In this document: positions 1-7,746 of the stretch, one piece after another
Position numbering within the stretch: the first letter of the stretch is position 1
Layout of the letters: every line of letters begins with the position of its first letter
Assembly (NCBI GenBank): GCA_003241695.1
Contig: QFPN01000006.1
Coordinates: forward strand, 248,001 to 312,000
Direction: 5' to 3'
Length of the DNA: 64,000 nt
Source of the DNA: Ancylobacter novellus
GTDB taxonomy: Bacteria > Pseudomonadota > Alphaproteobacteria > Rhizobiales > Methylopilaceae
Position numbers and translations under genes: made by a program
Notes under the pieces: generated by a model
Seen by the model: the letters and a program-made list of their open reading frames with translations, nothing else
The model's database searches: none
Told to the model about the DNA's origin: nothing

Positions 1-224
1 GCGTACGTCCGAGACGATGACGATCCCCGTCGAGACCGAGGCGCTGGAGCGGAGTTGGCCGAGGCCGTATCGGCCCGCGGCGTTTACCGTCTGCCATACG
101 CCTCCTCCACGAGCGGGATGAACGGATCCGCCGGCGCGCAGAGCGCTGACCGTTAATTCCCGCCTCGTCGATCCGCCATGGCGTTGCCGCGCGGAGAGAG
201 GCGATCGTCCAGAGACACCAGGAT
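1..224. other. No supported gene at left edge
   Basis: No convincing gene is visible here. A plus-strand frame is open from base 1 to a stop at 154-156, so this could be the tail of a gene that starts left of the window, but its translation shows no recognisable motif. A second plus frame from an ATG at 16 stops near 120 and is equally uninformative. Confidence 0.4.
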
Positions 225-887
225 ATGCTTGCTCACGTCAATGGCAGCCGGGAGGGCCGCTCCGAGCCCCCGGGGCTGCTCCAACTCATCGAGGCCTCGG
301 TCATAGGACTCGGCTCGCGCCGGATCCGCCTCGGCCGCAAGCGGCGCATGGCGCTGCCCGACGATCTCGCCGCGGTGTTGGTGGTCATCACCGGGAGACT
401 CGTTGCCACCACGAACTCCATCCACGGTCACGAGACCTTCGTGGCCGACGTGGGTCCCGGGGAGCTGGTCGGTGAGGCGTTTGCGCTCGAGGGACCTCAG
501 GTACCCTTGGCGGTCCGCGTCGAGGAGGCCGGCGAAACGTATTGGTTCGAGACCGCTCGCTTCGTCGCACTGCTCGAGTCGAACGCGGCTTTCGCCGCCG
601 CAGCCGTTCGCGAGGTGTGCCGCCGGCAGAGCCGCATGCTGCAGCGCCTGGGCGAGATCGCGACGCTCCCGATGCCTCGACGGCTGGTCGCGGAACTCGC
701 ACGGCTGGCGCAGGCGAGCCCCTCTGGGACGGTGATCCCGCGGCTGCCGACCCACGAAGATCTGGCGCGCCGCGTCGCCACGCAGCGCGAGGCGGTGACC
801 AAAGAACTCAGCCGGCTCCGACGGAGTGGCGCCGTTCGGTCAGAGGGCGACGGCTTGCGGCTCGTGGGGGCCGGCTGGCGCGTTTGA
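225..887 (+). CDS. Crp/Fnr-family transcriptional regulator
   Basis: The 220-residue product has the layout of a Crp/Fnr regulator: a cyclic-nucleotide-binding-like beta-roll in the first ~120 residues, a long connecting helix, and a C-terminal winged helix. The recognition part contains THEDLARRVATQREAVTKEL followed by a short LRRSGAV stretch, the usual pattern for Crp helix-turn-helices. The FNR-type N-terminal cysteine cluster is absent, so an iron-sulphur oxygen sensor is unlikely and the effector cannot be told. The ATG at 225 has only a weak purine stretch in front of it, and an internal ATG at 348 would remove part of the sensor domain. It stands alone on the plus strand, upstream of the metal-type operon, whose regulator it might be (inference). 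Confidence 0.75.
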   Translation: MLAHVNGSREGRSEPPGLLQLIEASVIGLGSRRIRLGRKRRMALPDDLAAVLVVITGRLVATTNSIHGHETFVADVGPGELVGEAFALEGPQVPLAVRVEEAGETYWFETARFVALLESNAAFAAAAVREVCRRQSRMLQRLGEIATLPMPRRLVAELARLAQASPSGTVIPRLPTHEDLARRVATQREAVTKELSRLRRSGAVRSEGDGLRLVGAGWRV

Positions 888-1030
888 GACGGTCTGGACG
901 AAGAAGCGGGCCAGCGTGGGGGAGCGCTGGCCCTTCGGCGCCGCCGCGGGGTTGGGTGAGACGGAGGCGCCGAACCGGGAACCGCCGCGACGGAGCGCGG
1001 GATCCCCGGACGGGTTGCACGCTGGTTGGA

Positions 1031-1246
1031 TCAGCGGACGATCGGGTGGCTGTGCCCGCTGGCGTTCGGCGCGCGGTATGCTGACGCGTCGGCGCCGCCG
1101 AACAGCATCCGGGTGTCCGGGACGTTGTCGGAGAAATTGTGGCTGTCGGCGTGGTGCTGATTGGTCGAGTTGGACGGTTCGGAGGCCGCGGAAGCCAAAC
1201 CAGTCGAGGCGACGACGAGAACCGGGGCGCAAAGGATCGTCTTCAT
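1031..1246 (-). CDS. Small secreted protein of unknown function
   Basis: This 71-residue product begins with a clear signal peptide (Met-Lys, then a hydrophobic core and ASAAS cleavage region near residue 21). The mature part is short, with several histidines (NQHHADSH and SGHSHPIVR) that could bind metal. A GGAG ribosome-binding site lies about 8 nt before the ATG, which supports real translation. I do not recognise the family. It lies between a Crp/Fnr-like regulator and a histidine-rich/HupE operon, so a link to metal handling is reasonable but unproven. Confidence 0.5.
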   Translation of the reverse strand: MKTILCAPVLVVASTGLASAASEPSNSTNQHHADSHNFSDNVPDTRMLFGGADASAYRAPNASGHSHPIVR

Positions 1247-1507
1247 GTGAATTCCACTCCAGTAATGGGCTCCAATCGAGCTTGTGGAGAGGCTATTTCG
1301 GCGACGACCCCGCGTATGTGGAAGGATTCACAACATCAGACACCAGTGCGTGAGTTTAACGAAACGTTAGCCATGCGGCTGTCTCACTTGCCGTTGTGCC
1401 CGCGGCATGCACGCACTGGATGCCGGACAAGGCCCTTGCGGCCTCGGTGCTTCGGTCGCTATGCACCCTCGATCGCCCGCCCCACCCGAAGGACTTGACC
1501 CGCTCAA

Positions 1508-1900
1508 ATGCCGATCGTCCCGATCACAAGGCAAGTCGTCCGGGTGCTTGTCGGCCTTGTGCTTGCGTTCGGCATTCTCGCCGCGCCTGCCGGGCATTCC
1601 GCGTCGCACGATCCGCTTGCGCTTGCCGCCGCCGAGGCCGAGCGGCACGCCGAGCTGGCGGCCGAGATCGCCGAGCACGGTCATGCCCACGACGACGGCG
1701 ACGCGGACGAACAGGCCCCGGGGCACTCTCATGGCCACAACTCGGGCGACCACCTACACGACAAAGCGGGCGTTCCTCCTGTCTTCGCCCTGGCCCTCTT
1801 GGCTGTCCATGACGTGACACTCACGGCCCGTGTGGAAGTCGGCCGTGAAGGGCCGCCCCCGGCCTTTAAGCGTCCTCCGAGATCCATCTTCGCCGCATGA
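1508..1900 (+). CDS. Exported histidine-rich protein upstream of HupE
   Basis: The product has 130 residues. It opens with a hydrophobic signal or anchor segment (residues ~8-30) and then has a charged region very rich in His and Asp (AEHGHAHDDGDADE and GHSHGHNSGDHLHD). Such tracts commonly bind divalent metal ions. A second weakly hydrophobic stretch (VFALALLAVHDVTL) follows near residue 92. Similar small His-rich proteins often precede HupE/UreJ-type membrane proteins in heavy-metal islands, and here HupE starts 53 nt downstream on the same strand. The likely role is periplasmic metal binding or delivery; the metal cannot be told from sequence. Confidence 0.6.
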   Translation: MPIVPITRQVVRVLVGLVLAFGILAAPAGHSASHDPLALAAAEAERHAELAAEIAEHGHAHDDGDADEQAPGHSHGHNSGDHLHDKAGVPPVFALALLAVHDVTLTARVEVGREGPPPAFKRPPRSIFAA

Positions 1901-1953
1901 GCCGCGGCCGCTGACGGCGGCTGCATCCATTCGACGAACTCAGGATCATCTCA

Positions 1954-2673
1954 ATGAACGGACCACCCTCCGGGCGGCCCCGCGCGCGTATGCGCGCCGG
2001 GACAGCGGCTATCTGCGCGCTTGCCGTCCTTCTGCTCCCTGCCGCCGCGTTCGCCCATGCGGTCGCGGAAGGCGACAAGGGCTACATCCAAGAGATCTCA
2101 GGCGTAAACCTGATGTCCTTCATCTATCTCGGCGCCAAGCACATGGTGACGGGCTACGACCACCTGCTGTTCCTGGCCGGGGTCATCTTCTTCCTCTACC
2201 GGATGAAGGACATCGGCCTCTATGTCAGCCTGTTCGCGCTCGGCCATTCGACCACGATGCTGCTCGGCGTCTATTTCAACGTCGGGATCAACAGCTTCAT
2301 CATCGACGCGATCATCGGCCTGTCGGTCGTCTACAAAGCGCTCGACAACATGGGCGCGTTCCAGCGCTGGTTCGGCTACCAGCCGAACACCAAGGCCGCC
2401 ACGCTGATCTTCGGCCTGTTCCATGGCTTCGGCCTGTCCACGAAGATCATTGAATACGACATCTCGCCGGACGGCCTCGTGCCGAACCTCCTCGCCTTCA
2501 ACGTGGGCGTGGAGATCGGACAGTTGCTCGCCCTCACCGCCATCCTCATCGCCATGGGCTTCTGGCGCCGGACCGACGGGTTCTGGCGGCACGCCTACAC
2601 CGCCAACGTCGTGATGATGACGGCGGGCTTCGTGCTGGTCGGCTACCAGCTCACGGGCCTCGCGGTCTCCTGA
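1954..2673 (+). CDS. HupE/UreJ-family membrane protein
   Basis: This 239-residue protein has a signal-like first segment (residues ~18-35), then about six further membrane helices. It carries the HupE/UreJ-type motif region KHMVTGYDHLLFLAG and the later FALGHST and LFHGFGLS segments, whose histidines are typical of the family. Members are thought to move nickel or cobalt, or in other branches to serve unknown metal-linked roles. The family assignment is good; the substrate is inference. The gene is the middle of a three-gene plus-strand operon, with 53 nt before it and 23 nt after it. Confidence 0.8.
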   Translation: MNGPPSGRPRARMRAGTAAICALAVLLLPAAAFAHAVAEGDKGYIQEISGVNLMSFIYLGAKHMVTGYDHLLFLAGVIFFLYRMKDIGLYVSLFALGHSTTMLLGVYFNVGINSFIIDAIIGLSVVYKALDNMGAFQRWFGYQPNTKAATLIFGLFHGFGLSTKIIEYDISPDGLVPNLLAFNVGVEIGQLLALTAILIAMGFWRRTDGFWRHAYTANVVMMTAGFVLVGYQLTGLAVS

Positions 2674-2696
2674 TCCAGATCGAGAAGAGACACCAG

Positions 2697-3353
2697 ATGT
2701 ACAACACCGACATTCCGACCCGCGCCGAGCTGCCGACCACCCGCCAGCTTCTGCGCTCCACCGCGATCGCCTTCGTCTCGGCGGTCGTGATCCTGACCAC
2801 AATCGTGCTGCCGGCCGAATACGCCATCGACCCGACCGGGATCGGCAAGGCGATCGGCCTCGCCGAGATGGGCGAGATCAAAACCCAGCTCGCGGCGGAG
2901 GCTGAGTCCGACCGGATCAAGGACGAGGCGCAGCCAGCACCCACGACCCCGGCCGCGCCTGACCAGCGATCAAGCATCCTCGGCTCGGTCTTCGCCGAGC
3001 TGTTCGTCGGCTCCGCGCGCGCGCAGGAGGCGGTGCAGAAGTCCGAGGAGACCAAGGTCACGCTCAAGCCCGGCGAGGGCGCTGAGGTGAAGCTCGACAT
3101 GAAGAAGGCCGCCAAGGTGAACTTCACTTGGACCGTCGAGGGCGGCGTGGTGAACTTCGACATGCACGGGGACGGCGGCGGCGGTTCGGAGACGAGCTAC
3201 GAGAAAGGCCGCGCCGTTCCGAGCCAGGAGGGTGTCCTCGAGGCCGCCTTCGACGGCAAGCATGGCTGGTTCTGGCGCAACCGCGGCAAGGCCGACGTGA
3301 CTGTGACGCTGAAGGTCAACGGGGACTTCACCGCGATGAAGCGTGTGATGTGA
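2697..3353 (+). CDS. Transmembrane anchor protein linked to HupE
   Basis: The 218-residue product has one membrane helix near residues 22-43, an Ala/Glu/Pro-rich linker, and a C-terminal periplasmic-type beta domain from about residue 115 (KVTLKPGEGAEVKLDMKKAA, then a WTVEGG segment). Proteins with this layout commonly follow HupE-like genes in metal-resistance islands and carry the generic name transmembrane anchor protein. The C-terminal domain resembles small beta-sandwich modules, but no catalytic motif is visible. The gene starts 23 nt after HupE and ends just before a strong terminator, so it closes the operon. Confidence 0.65.
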   Translation: MYNTDIPTRAELPTTRQLLRSTAIAFVSAVVILTTIVLPAEYAIDPTGIGKAIGLAEMGEIKTQLAAEAESDRIKDEAQPAPTTPAAPDQRSSILGSVFAELFVGSARAQEAVQKSEETKVTLKPGEGAEVKLDMKKAAKVNFTWTVEGGVVNFDMHGDGGGGSETSYEKGRAVPSQEGVLEAAFDGKHGWFWRNRGKADVTVTLKVNGDFTAMKRVM

Positions 3354-3361
3354 CGTACTCG

Positions 3362-3391
3362 GGCCGCGGGGGCATCGCCCCTGCGGCCTTT
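3362..3391 (+). terminator. Rho-independent terminator after HupE operon
   Basis: Two 12-nt arms (3362-3373 and 3377-3388) pair with one mismatch around a 3-nt loop and are followed by TTTCTGCTT. The hairpin lies 9 nt after the stop of the anchor-protein gene. A second small hairpin (CTTG arms, 3392-3408) follows directly. Confidence 0.75.
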
Positions 3392-3478
3392 CTGCTTGCG
3401 GCAAGCAGACGTTCTAGACGTCGGTTATGGGTCAGCCTCGGTCTAAAGACGCCTAGCGGTGCGAGCTGGCTGTCGCGC

Positions 3479-3985
3479 TCACCCCCCGCAGGTCCACTCG
3501 CGCGCGACGGCGTAGACGCCCTTGTTGACCACGCCGCCACGCGGCGAGACCAGGTCGCCCCTGAGGTAGCTGCCCGTGTCGCTCCTGACGGGGCTGCCCG
3601 TCACGCGAAGGCTCCATGACAGGCCGACATAGGCCTCGCCCTTCCAGTCGGGATGGAGGTCGTTCGGCTTGGGCGACCGGAGAATCCGCGCCGAATTGTC
3701 GACAGGGGTGCAGGACCGCGCGGCGGCCGTGCGGGGGCCGCGCTTGCGAAGCAGGTCGTCCGCGGCGCGCTGGTGACGCTTGAGCTCCCCGGTTTCCGGG
3801 CCGATCCCGAGCAGGTCGCGCTGGAAGCCGTCGAGGCACTCGGCCGGCCCCGTGATCAGCGGCTTGCCGTCGTTGCCGACCGGGCAGTCCCGCTTGCTTC
3901 GCTCGGCTGCCTCTGCACCGGACGGGAACGGGACGCAGGCGACCAGCGCCAAGGCGCAGAGCGTGGCGGCGCGGAGCGAGATCAT
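3479..3985 (-). CDS. Exported protein of unknown function
   Basis: The 168-residue product starts with a signal peptide (MISLRAATLCALALVACV), possibly a lipoprotein type because of the VAC box, although the sequence after the Cys is not classical. The mature part has four cysteines (in the DCPV, AECLD, RSCTP and WTCGG segments) that could form disulphides. No known family is recognised. The ATG at 3985 was chosen because a GAAG stretch precedes it. A GTG at 4000, overlapping the stop of the upstream gene as GTGA, is an alternative. It is the last gene of a tightly packed three-gene minus-strand operon. Confidence 0.6.
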   Translation of the reverse strand: MISLRAATLCALALVACVPFPSGAEAAERSKRDCPVGNDGKPLITGPAECLDGFQRDLLGIGPETGELKRHQRAADDLLRKRGPRTAAARSCTPVDNSARILRSPKPNDLHPDWKGEAYVGLSWSLRVTGSPVRSDTGSYLRGDLVSPRGGVVNKGVYAVAREWTCGG

Positions 3986-3996
3986 GGTGGCCGTCT

Positions 3997-4521
3997 TCAC
4001 AGCGAGAACGCCGAGGCGGCGTACCACCCCCTGTGGAATTCCTTGTGGTCTTCCATCTGCTTGCCGAGGACCCCGAGCATGCCGCCCGTCCACGTCCCGA
4101 ACGCCCGGGAGCCGTCAGGCGTCCGCAGGTACTCCTGCATCGTGCGCACGGTGTAGACGGGGTTCTGGAACGCGTATTCGCGGCCGAGCGTGTTGAAGTA
4201 ATCGCCGTCCATCACGTAGCGGGCGCCGCCGCGCCACGCGAGCACAACCCTGTCGAACTTGCGGTCCTTGAGCGCCTCAGCCGCCGTGAACAGCGCGCGG
4301 TCGACGTCCGCCATGCTCACCGAAGTCGGCAGCCCCCACAGGTCGACCACGAGCGTCCCGGGGTCGACGCCCCAGCGGTGGTAGGCCCTCATCGAGATCC
4401 CGGAGTTGCGGGAGTCCTTCGAGAGCGCGCTCGAAACGGGCAGGTCTGCCAGCGCCCAGTTGCCGCCGGCCACGAGCATGACGACGGCGACCGCGCCGAG
4501 CACGAGGTTCCGCGCGCGCAT
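3997..4521 (-). CDS. Exported or membrane-anchored unknown protein
   Basis: The 174-residue product opens with a hydrophobic signal or anchor segment (residues ~5-26, ending near ALA). The rest is soluble-looking, with a pattern reminiscent of a small alpha/beta domain: GTLVVDLWGLPTSVSMADVD, then FDRVVLAWRGGARYVMDG. I do not recognise the family. The ATG overlaps the stop of the upstream gene by one base (TGATG), which indicates translational coupling. All three genes of this operon encode exported proteins, so they probably act together in the envelope. Confidence 0.6.
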   Translation of the reverse strand: MRARNLVLGAVAVVMLVAGGNWALADLPVSSALSKDSRNSGISMRAYHRWGVDPGTLVVDLWGLPTSVSMADVDRALFTAAEALKDRKFDRVVLAWRGGARYVMDGDYFNTLGREYAFQNPVYTVRTMQEYLRTPDGSRAFGTWTGGMLGVLGKQMEDHKEFHRGWYAASAFSL

Positions 4522-4865
4522 CAGTACTTGAACTCGGTGCCCGCGTTCCGGCGGGCGGAGGACTGTTCCATCTGGATGCAGCCCTGCAGGGTCGAGTAGC
4601 TGCCGTGCCCGCCGAAGCTCGCGACTTCGTCGCAGTGCTTGCGCATGCTCGTGGAGAGGTCGGGGAACGTCCTCTTGAGCTGGTCGTAAGCCGTCTGCTC
4701 CATCTGCATGCAGCCGTCCATCGTGCTCTCGGAGAAGGCCCCGCCGAAGGCCGCGACCTCGCGGCAGTGCGCCTTCACGTCGTAGCGCGGGAGCGACTGG
4801 GCAGTGACCGGATGAGACTGGAGCGACGCGAGCAAGGCGCCCGCGAGCAGAACGGTTTTCTTCAT
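4521..4865 (-). CDS. Secreted protein with two Cys-containing repeats
   Basis: The 114-residue product has a clear signal peptide (MKKTVLLAGALLASLQSH, cleavage near TAQS). The mature part is a tandem duplication: C-x-EVA-x-FGG-x-x-S-x-ST-x-x-GC-x-QMEQ occurs at about residues 34-57 and again at 78-101. The cysteines at 34/52 and 78/96 are placed to form one disulphide per repeat. The function is unknown. It is the first gene of a minus-strand three-gene operon and has a 7-3-7 inverted repeat 32 nt upstream of its ATG that could be an operator. Confidence 0.65.
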   Translation of the reverse strand: MKKTVLLAGALLASLQSHPVTAQSLPRYDVKAHCREVAAFGGAFSESTMDGCMQMEQTAYDQLKRTFPDLSTSMRKHCDEVASFGGHGSYSTLQGCIQMEQSSARRNAGTEFKY

Positions 4866-4896
4866 GGTGGTTCCCGGGGCCGACAGGCGGCTCGGC

Positions 4897-4913
4897 TGCA
4901 ATGATACATTGCA
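4897..4913. promoter_or_regulatory. Perfect 7-3-7 inverted repeat, candidate operator
   Basis: TGCAATG at 4897-4903 and CATTGCA at 4907-4913 flank an ATA spacer. The site lies 32-48 nt upstream of the first gene of the three-gene exported-protein operon, a normal place for a repressor or activator site. The cognate regulator is not identifiable here. Confidence 0.45.
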
Positions 4914-5032
4914 AGGGTATCGCGCTACAACGCGTCGCTTCTCGCAATCCACCGACGCGGTTATCGGCTGGTGACCGCCGCCCCGGAGTCGCTATCGCCT
5001 CCCGCATCCAGAAGCTAGGTACGATACTCGTC

Positions 5033-6199
5033 TTAGCCGCCCTTACTGTTCATCCTCTCTCGCTGATCCTTATGGATCCTTATCGGCAGTTCGTGGACGG
5101 GCATGATCTGATTAAATCCTTCCATGAGGTTCGCGGCCATTTTGTCCACGATCCCGGTCAGCCGCATCACGTCCCCCATGGACTCCGTGACGTGCTCGCC
5201 TAGCCGGACCGATGTGTCGCCGCTGTCCTCGAGATACTTCGCGTCGATGATGCCGTCGTTATGCTCGTGGACGTGTCGGCGGTGGAACATCAGGCGGGCG
5301 TGCGCTTGGTCTCCGCCGTCGACCTTTCTGAAAATGTCGATGCCGAAGTGACCCTTCAGGTCTTCGGAGACCGACGCGAGCTGGGAAAAGTTCGCGTCCT
5401 TCCAGCGAGAGCGGCGCACGTGGACCATCCTTACGTGAAGTAAGAGCTGCTGCGCGATTCGCCTTCCCAAACTGTCGAACTTTGAGACCAGATCTTTCAG
5501 CCCGGAGATCGGCGACCCGCCCTCCGACAGCCTCTTGCGGATGCCCGTGATGTCCGCGCGAAGCATGGCTATGTCGTTGCGGGTGCCGCACGTCGAGCAA
5601 TAGCCGAAACGACCAAGGATGTTGTTCGTCATCCCGCACTCGTCGCACTTAAACTTCGACTGCTGCTCGGTCTCCACGAAGAATTCGGGGGGCGCGGGCG
5701 TCTGTCCATCGTCTGAAGAGTAATATTGCTCCAACAGGTCCTTGACGTAGACGCTGTATTTTCCTGACTTCCGGTGGTTCGTCACCTGAGCATGGACCGC
5801 GCACACCGCTTCGACGTAAGCCTCCTGGGCCTCGCTCAGGCACTCCCATGCCTCGGAGTGCTTCCCGCAGTAGGGACACACGGCGGCGGCGACGAGTCCG
5901 GGGGCTTCAGTTCGCCAGTACCAGGTGCAGTGAGGGCAGCGCCTCGCCCACATCGAGAGCTGGTCGCTCCCTAGCACCACGGTCATCGCGCTGGGATGCG
6001 GCCGCACGTTGTCCGCCCTGCCGAAGTGGTAAGAGCCGACGGGGATTCCGGGAGGGATCGCCCAGATGCCGAACATGGAAAAGGGGGTCGGAGCCGAATG
6101 CGTCGCGCCGCTTGAGACGAAGACCTGTTCGCCCTCGACATGAACTTCGAAGGTTACCGAGAAGTCGGTGAACGGGAGGCTCCGGTACTTCTCTTCCAT
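5033..6199 (-). CDS. Zinc-ribbon protein of unknown function
   Basis: The 388-residue product has two four-cysteine zinc-binding modules: CPHC (88-91) with CPYC (108-111), and CDEC (185-188) with CSTC (201-204). A beta-rich N-terminal domain precedes them, and a mostly helical, charged C-terminal half (from ~210) follows with no enzyme motif I recognise. Zinc ribbons of this kind usually bind nucleic acid or partner proteins. The ATG at 6199 was preferred to longer versions because the upstream extension is Arg-rich and repeat-derived. It stands apart between the exported-protein operon and the PD-(D/E)XK gene, in a defence-type neighbourhood, which hints at but does not prove a defence role. 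Confidence 0.6.
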   Translation of the reverse strand: MEEKYRSLPFTDFSVTFEVHVEGEQVFVSSGATHSAPTPFSMFGIWAIPPGIPVGSYHFGRADNVRPHPSAMTVVLGSDQLSMWARRCPHCTWYWRTEAPGLVAAAVCPYCGKHSEAWECLSEAQEAYVEAVCAVHAQVTNHRKSGKYSVYVKDLLEQYYSSDDGQTPAPPEFFVETEQQSKFKCDECGMTNNILGRFGYCSTCGTRNDIAMLRADITGIRKRLSEGGSPISGLKDLVSKFDSLGRRIAQQLLLHVRMVHVRRSRWKDANFSQLASVSEDLKGHFGIDIFRKVDGGDQAHARLMFHRRHVHEHNDGIIDAKYLEDSGDTSVRLGEHVTESMGDVMRLTGIVDKMAANLMEGFNQIMPVHELPIRIHKDQRERMNSKGG

Positions 6200-6339
6200 A
6201 GGGGCGCTCCGTTTCGCCTGCCACGGGCCAACCGTCCGACGACGGACAAGGCACGTCGCGCGGTCGACGAACACGGATCGAAGACGGCTGCGGCGAGGGG
6301 ATCGCGCGGTGCCGGGCCATGCTCGAAAGGCTACCGCTC

Positions 6340-6399
6340 GCGGCCTGAGGGCCGCGTTGTAGGGATTCTGCGATCTACCTACAACGCGCCTCAGGCCGC
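6340..6399. repeat. Long imperfect inverted repeat between minus-strand genes
   Basis: The left arm (6340-6363) and right arm (6378-6399) pair over about 22 bp with a small internal mismatch around a 14-nt loop. GCGTTGTAGG/CCTACAACGC is the perfect inner part and GCGGCCTGAGG/CCTCAGGCCGC the outer part. It lies between two minus-strand genes and lacks a T-run, so it may be a Rho-assisted terminator, a protein-binding palindrome, or a recombination site. Confidence 0.6.
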
Positions 6400-6483
6400 C
6401 CCTCGCCGTTCCCCCGCGCCGCACCAGACGACCTAAGCAGACCGCGCTTAGAGTTCCTTTCAAACCCCAACCTGGCAGGCGCG

Positions 6484-7494
6484 CTATCGCGGCAGCAGCC
6501 GAGCGCGGTTTTCCACGAACAACGCTCTCAGCCGCTCGCACGCGACTAGCCCCTCAACGATGACGTCTTCCTGATCCGAAGGGTCCGTCCTGAAGTCGAG
6601 AAATCGAGTAGCGACCCTAACGCTCGCCGACTTCGATGCCTGCACGACCGACATCCCCGGTCCAAGGATCCCCTCGCAGCGTTGCGCGAGGTCAGCCTCG
6701 AGCGTCGAGGCGAACTGGAGGTCCGCCTGTCCGCGCTCGGCCTTCCAGACGAGCACGACGTCCTTCACGCCAGAGAGCCCCTCTGCCGATCTGAAGTAGG
6801 GCCAAACGCTGCGGCTGGGTTTGCCTCCAGCGACCGCGAAGCGGAACTGTGGCACGACGCGCTTTCCGACAGCCTCGATCAGCTTCCAGGTCGCGGTGAC
6901 CGCCTCGTCCTCGGTCATGACATAGCCGGACCGATGCTGCGCGACCGCGGCGACGACCGCGTCTAAGAAGAAAGTGGACCGGGGGTCGCGCTCACGGCCT
7001 AGCGCATCGGCGACTTCTTCATAGGAGACGCGGATGTCGAAGTCCTCAGCACCGGGACGGTTGAGGTAGTCTCTGGGCGCAACAAGGACGGTGACGACGA
7101 TCGCGCCCTCCGCCTCCGCAGCCCACCTCGCCGCGCGCGTGCGGTAGCGGAGCTGCTGCTCGGGCTGGAACCCCGCCGCGATCTTGTTCTCTACAAGCGC
7201 CACGACCTTGCGCCCACCCGCTTCGTAGGAGACGACAAGGTCGCTCTCTCCGCTCTCATCGGAGATGGACACCCAAGCTCCCTCAAAAGTGGCTACGCGA
7301 CCGCAGATCTTTTCGCCGAATGTCGAAGCGACTTCGCCCCTCGCGTGAAGCTCGGAGCATAGCAAAAGATCGACGTCACGCTCCCGCAGCCAACCTAAGG
7401 GGCTGCGGTCGAACACGGCCAACAATGGTCCTGGCACGGTGCCTCCACTTTCAGGTCCGCTGAGCTGGATTGCGCCAAAAAAATACTCGAGCAA
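6484..7494 (-). CDS. PD-(D/E)XK nuclease-superfamily protein
   Basis: The 336-residue product has the signature of a PD-(D/E)XK nuclease fold in its first third: Glu48 on the first helix, Asp85 in ESDLVV, and Glu102-Asn-Lys104 in ALVENKI, followed by EQQLRYR on the next helix (Gln114). This matches the short PDDEXK-type family typified by accessory nuclease-like proteins. The remaining ~200 residues look like an alpha/beta domain without other motifs. Nuclease activity is inference. It is divergent from the type III modification gene and lies in a defence-like stretch, so a role against foreign DNA is likely but unproven. Confidence 0.65.
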   Translation of the reverse strand: MLEYFFGAIQLSGPESGGTVPGPLLAVFDRSPLGWLRERDVDLLLCSELHARGEVASTFGEKICGRVATFEGAWVSISDESGESDLVVSYEAGGRKVVALVENKIAAGFQPEQQLRYRTRAARWAAEAEGAIVVTVLVAPRDYLNRPGAEDFDIRVSYEEVADALGRERDPRSTFFLDAVVAAVAQHRSGYVMTEDEAVTATWKLIEAVGKRVVPQFRFAVAGGKPSRSVWPYFRSAEGLSGVKDVVLVWKAERGQADLQFASTLEADLAQRCEGILGPGMSVVQASKSASVRVATRFLDFRTDPSDQEDVIVEGLVACERLRALFVENRARLLPR

Positions 7495-7746
7495 TCCGTG
7501 ATCTGCGCCATTCGTTGCCGATCGGTTGAACGCTCCGCGTCGCCTAGGCGAGCTTTTGAGTCTGTCACCAATGTGAATTAGGGAGGTAGCTCGCTGCAGT
7601 CCGTTACGCGGTCATGCTAATGGGTAAGGATCAATTGAGCGCTCGCGCAAGACACCTCCTACTGCCTCTGGCAGGATCGCGCGCGCATCGCCGCTCGCTG
7701 CGATCTGTGATTGAAGACAAGCCATTCTCGAGAGTTCCAGGCACCC

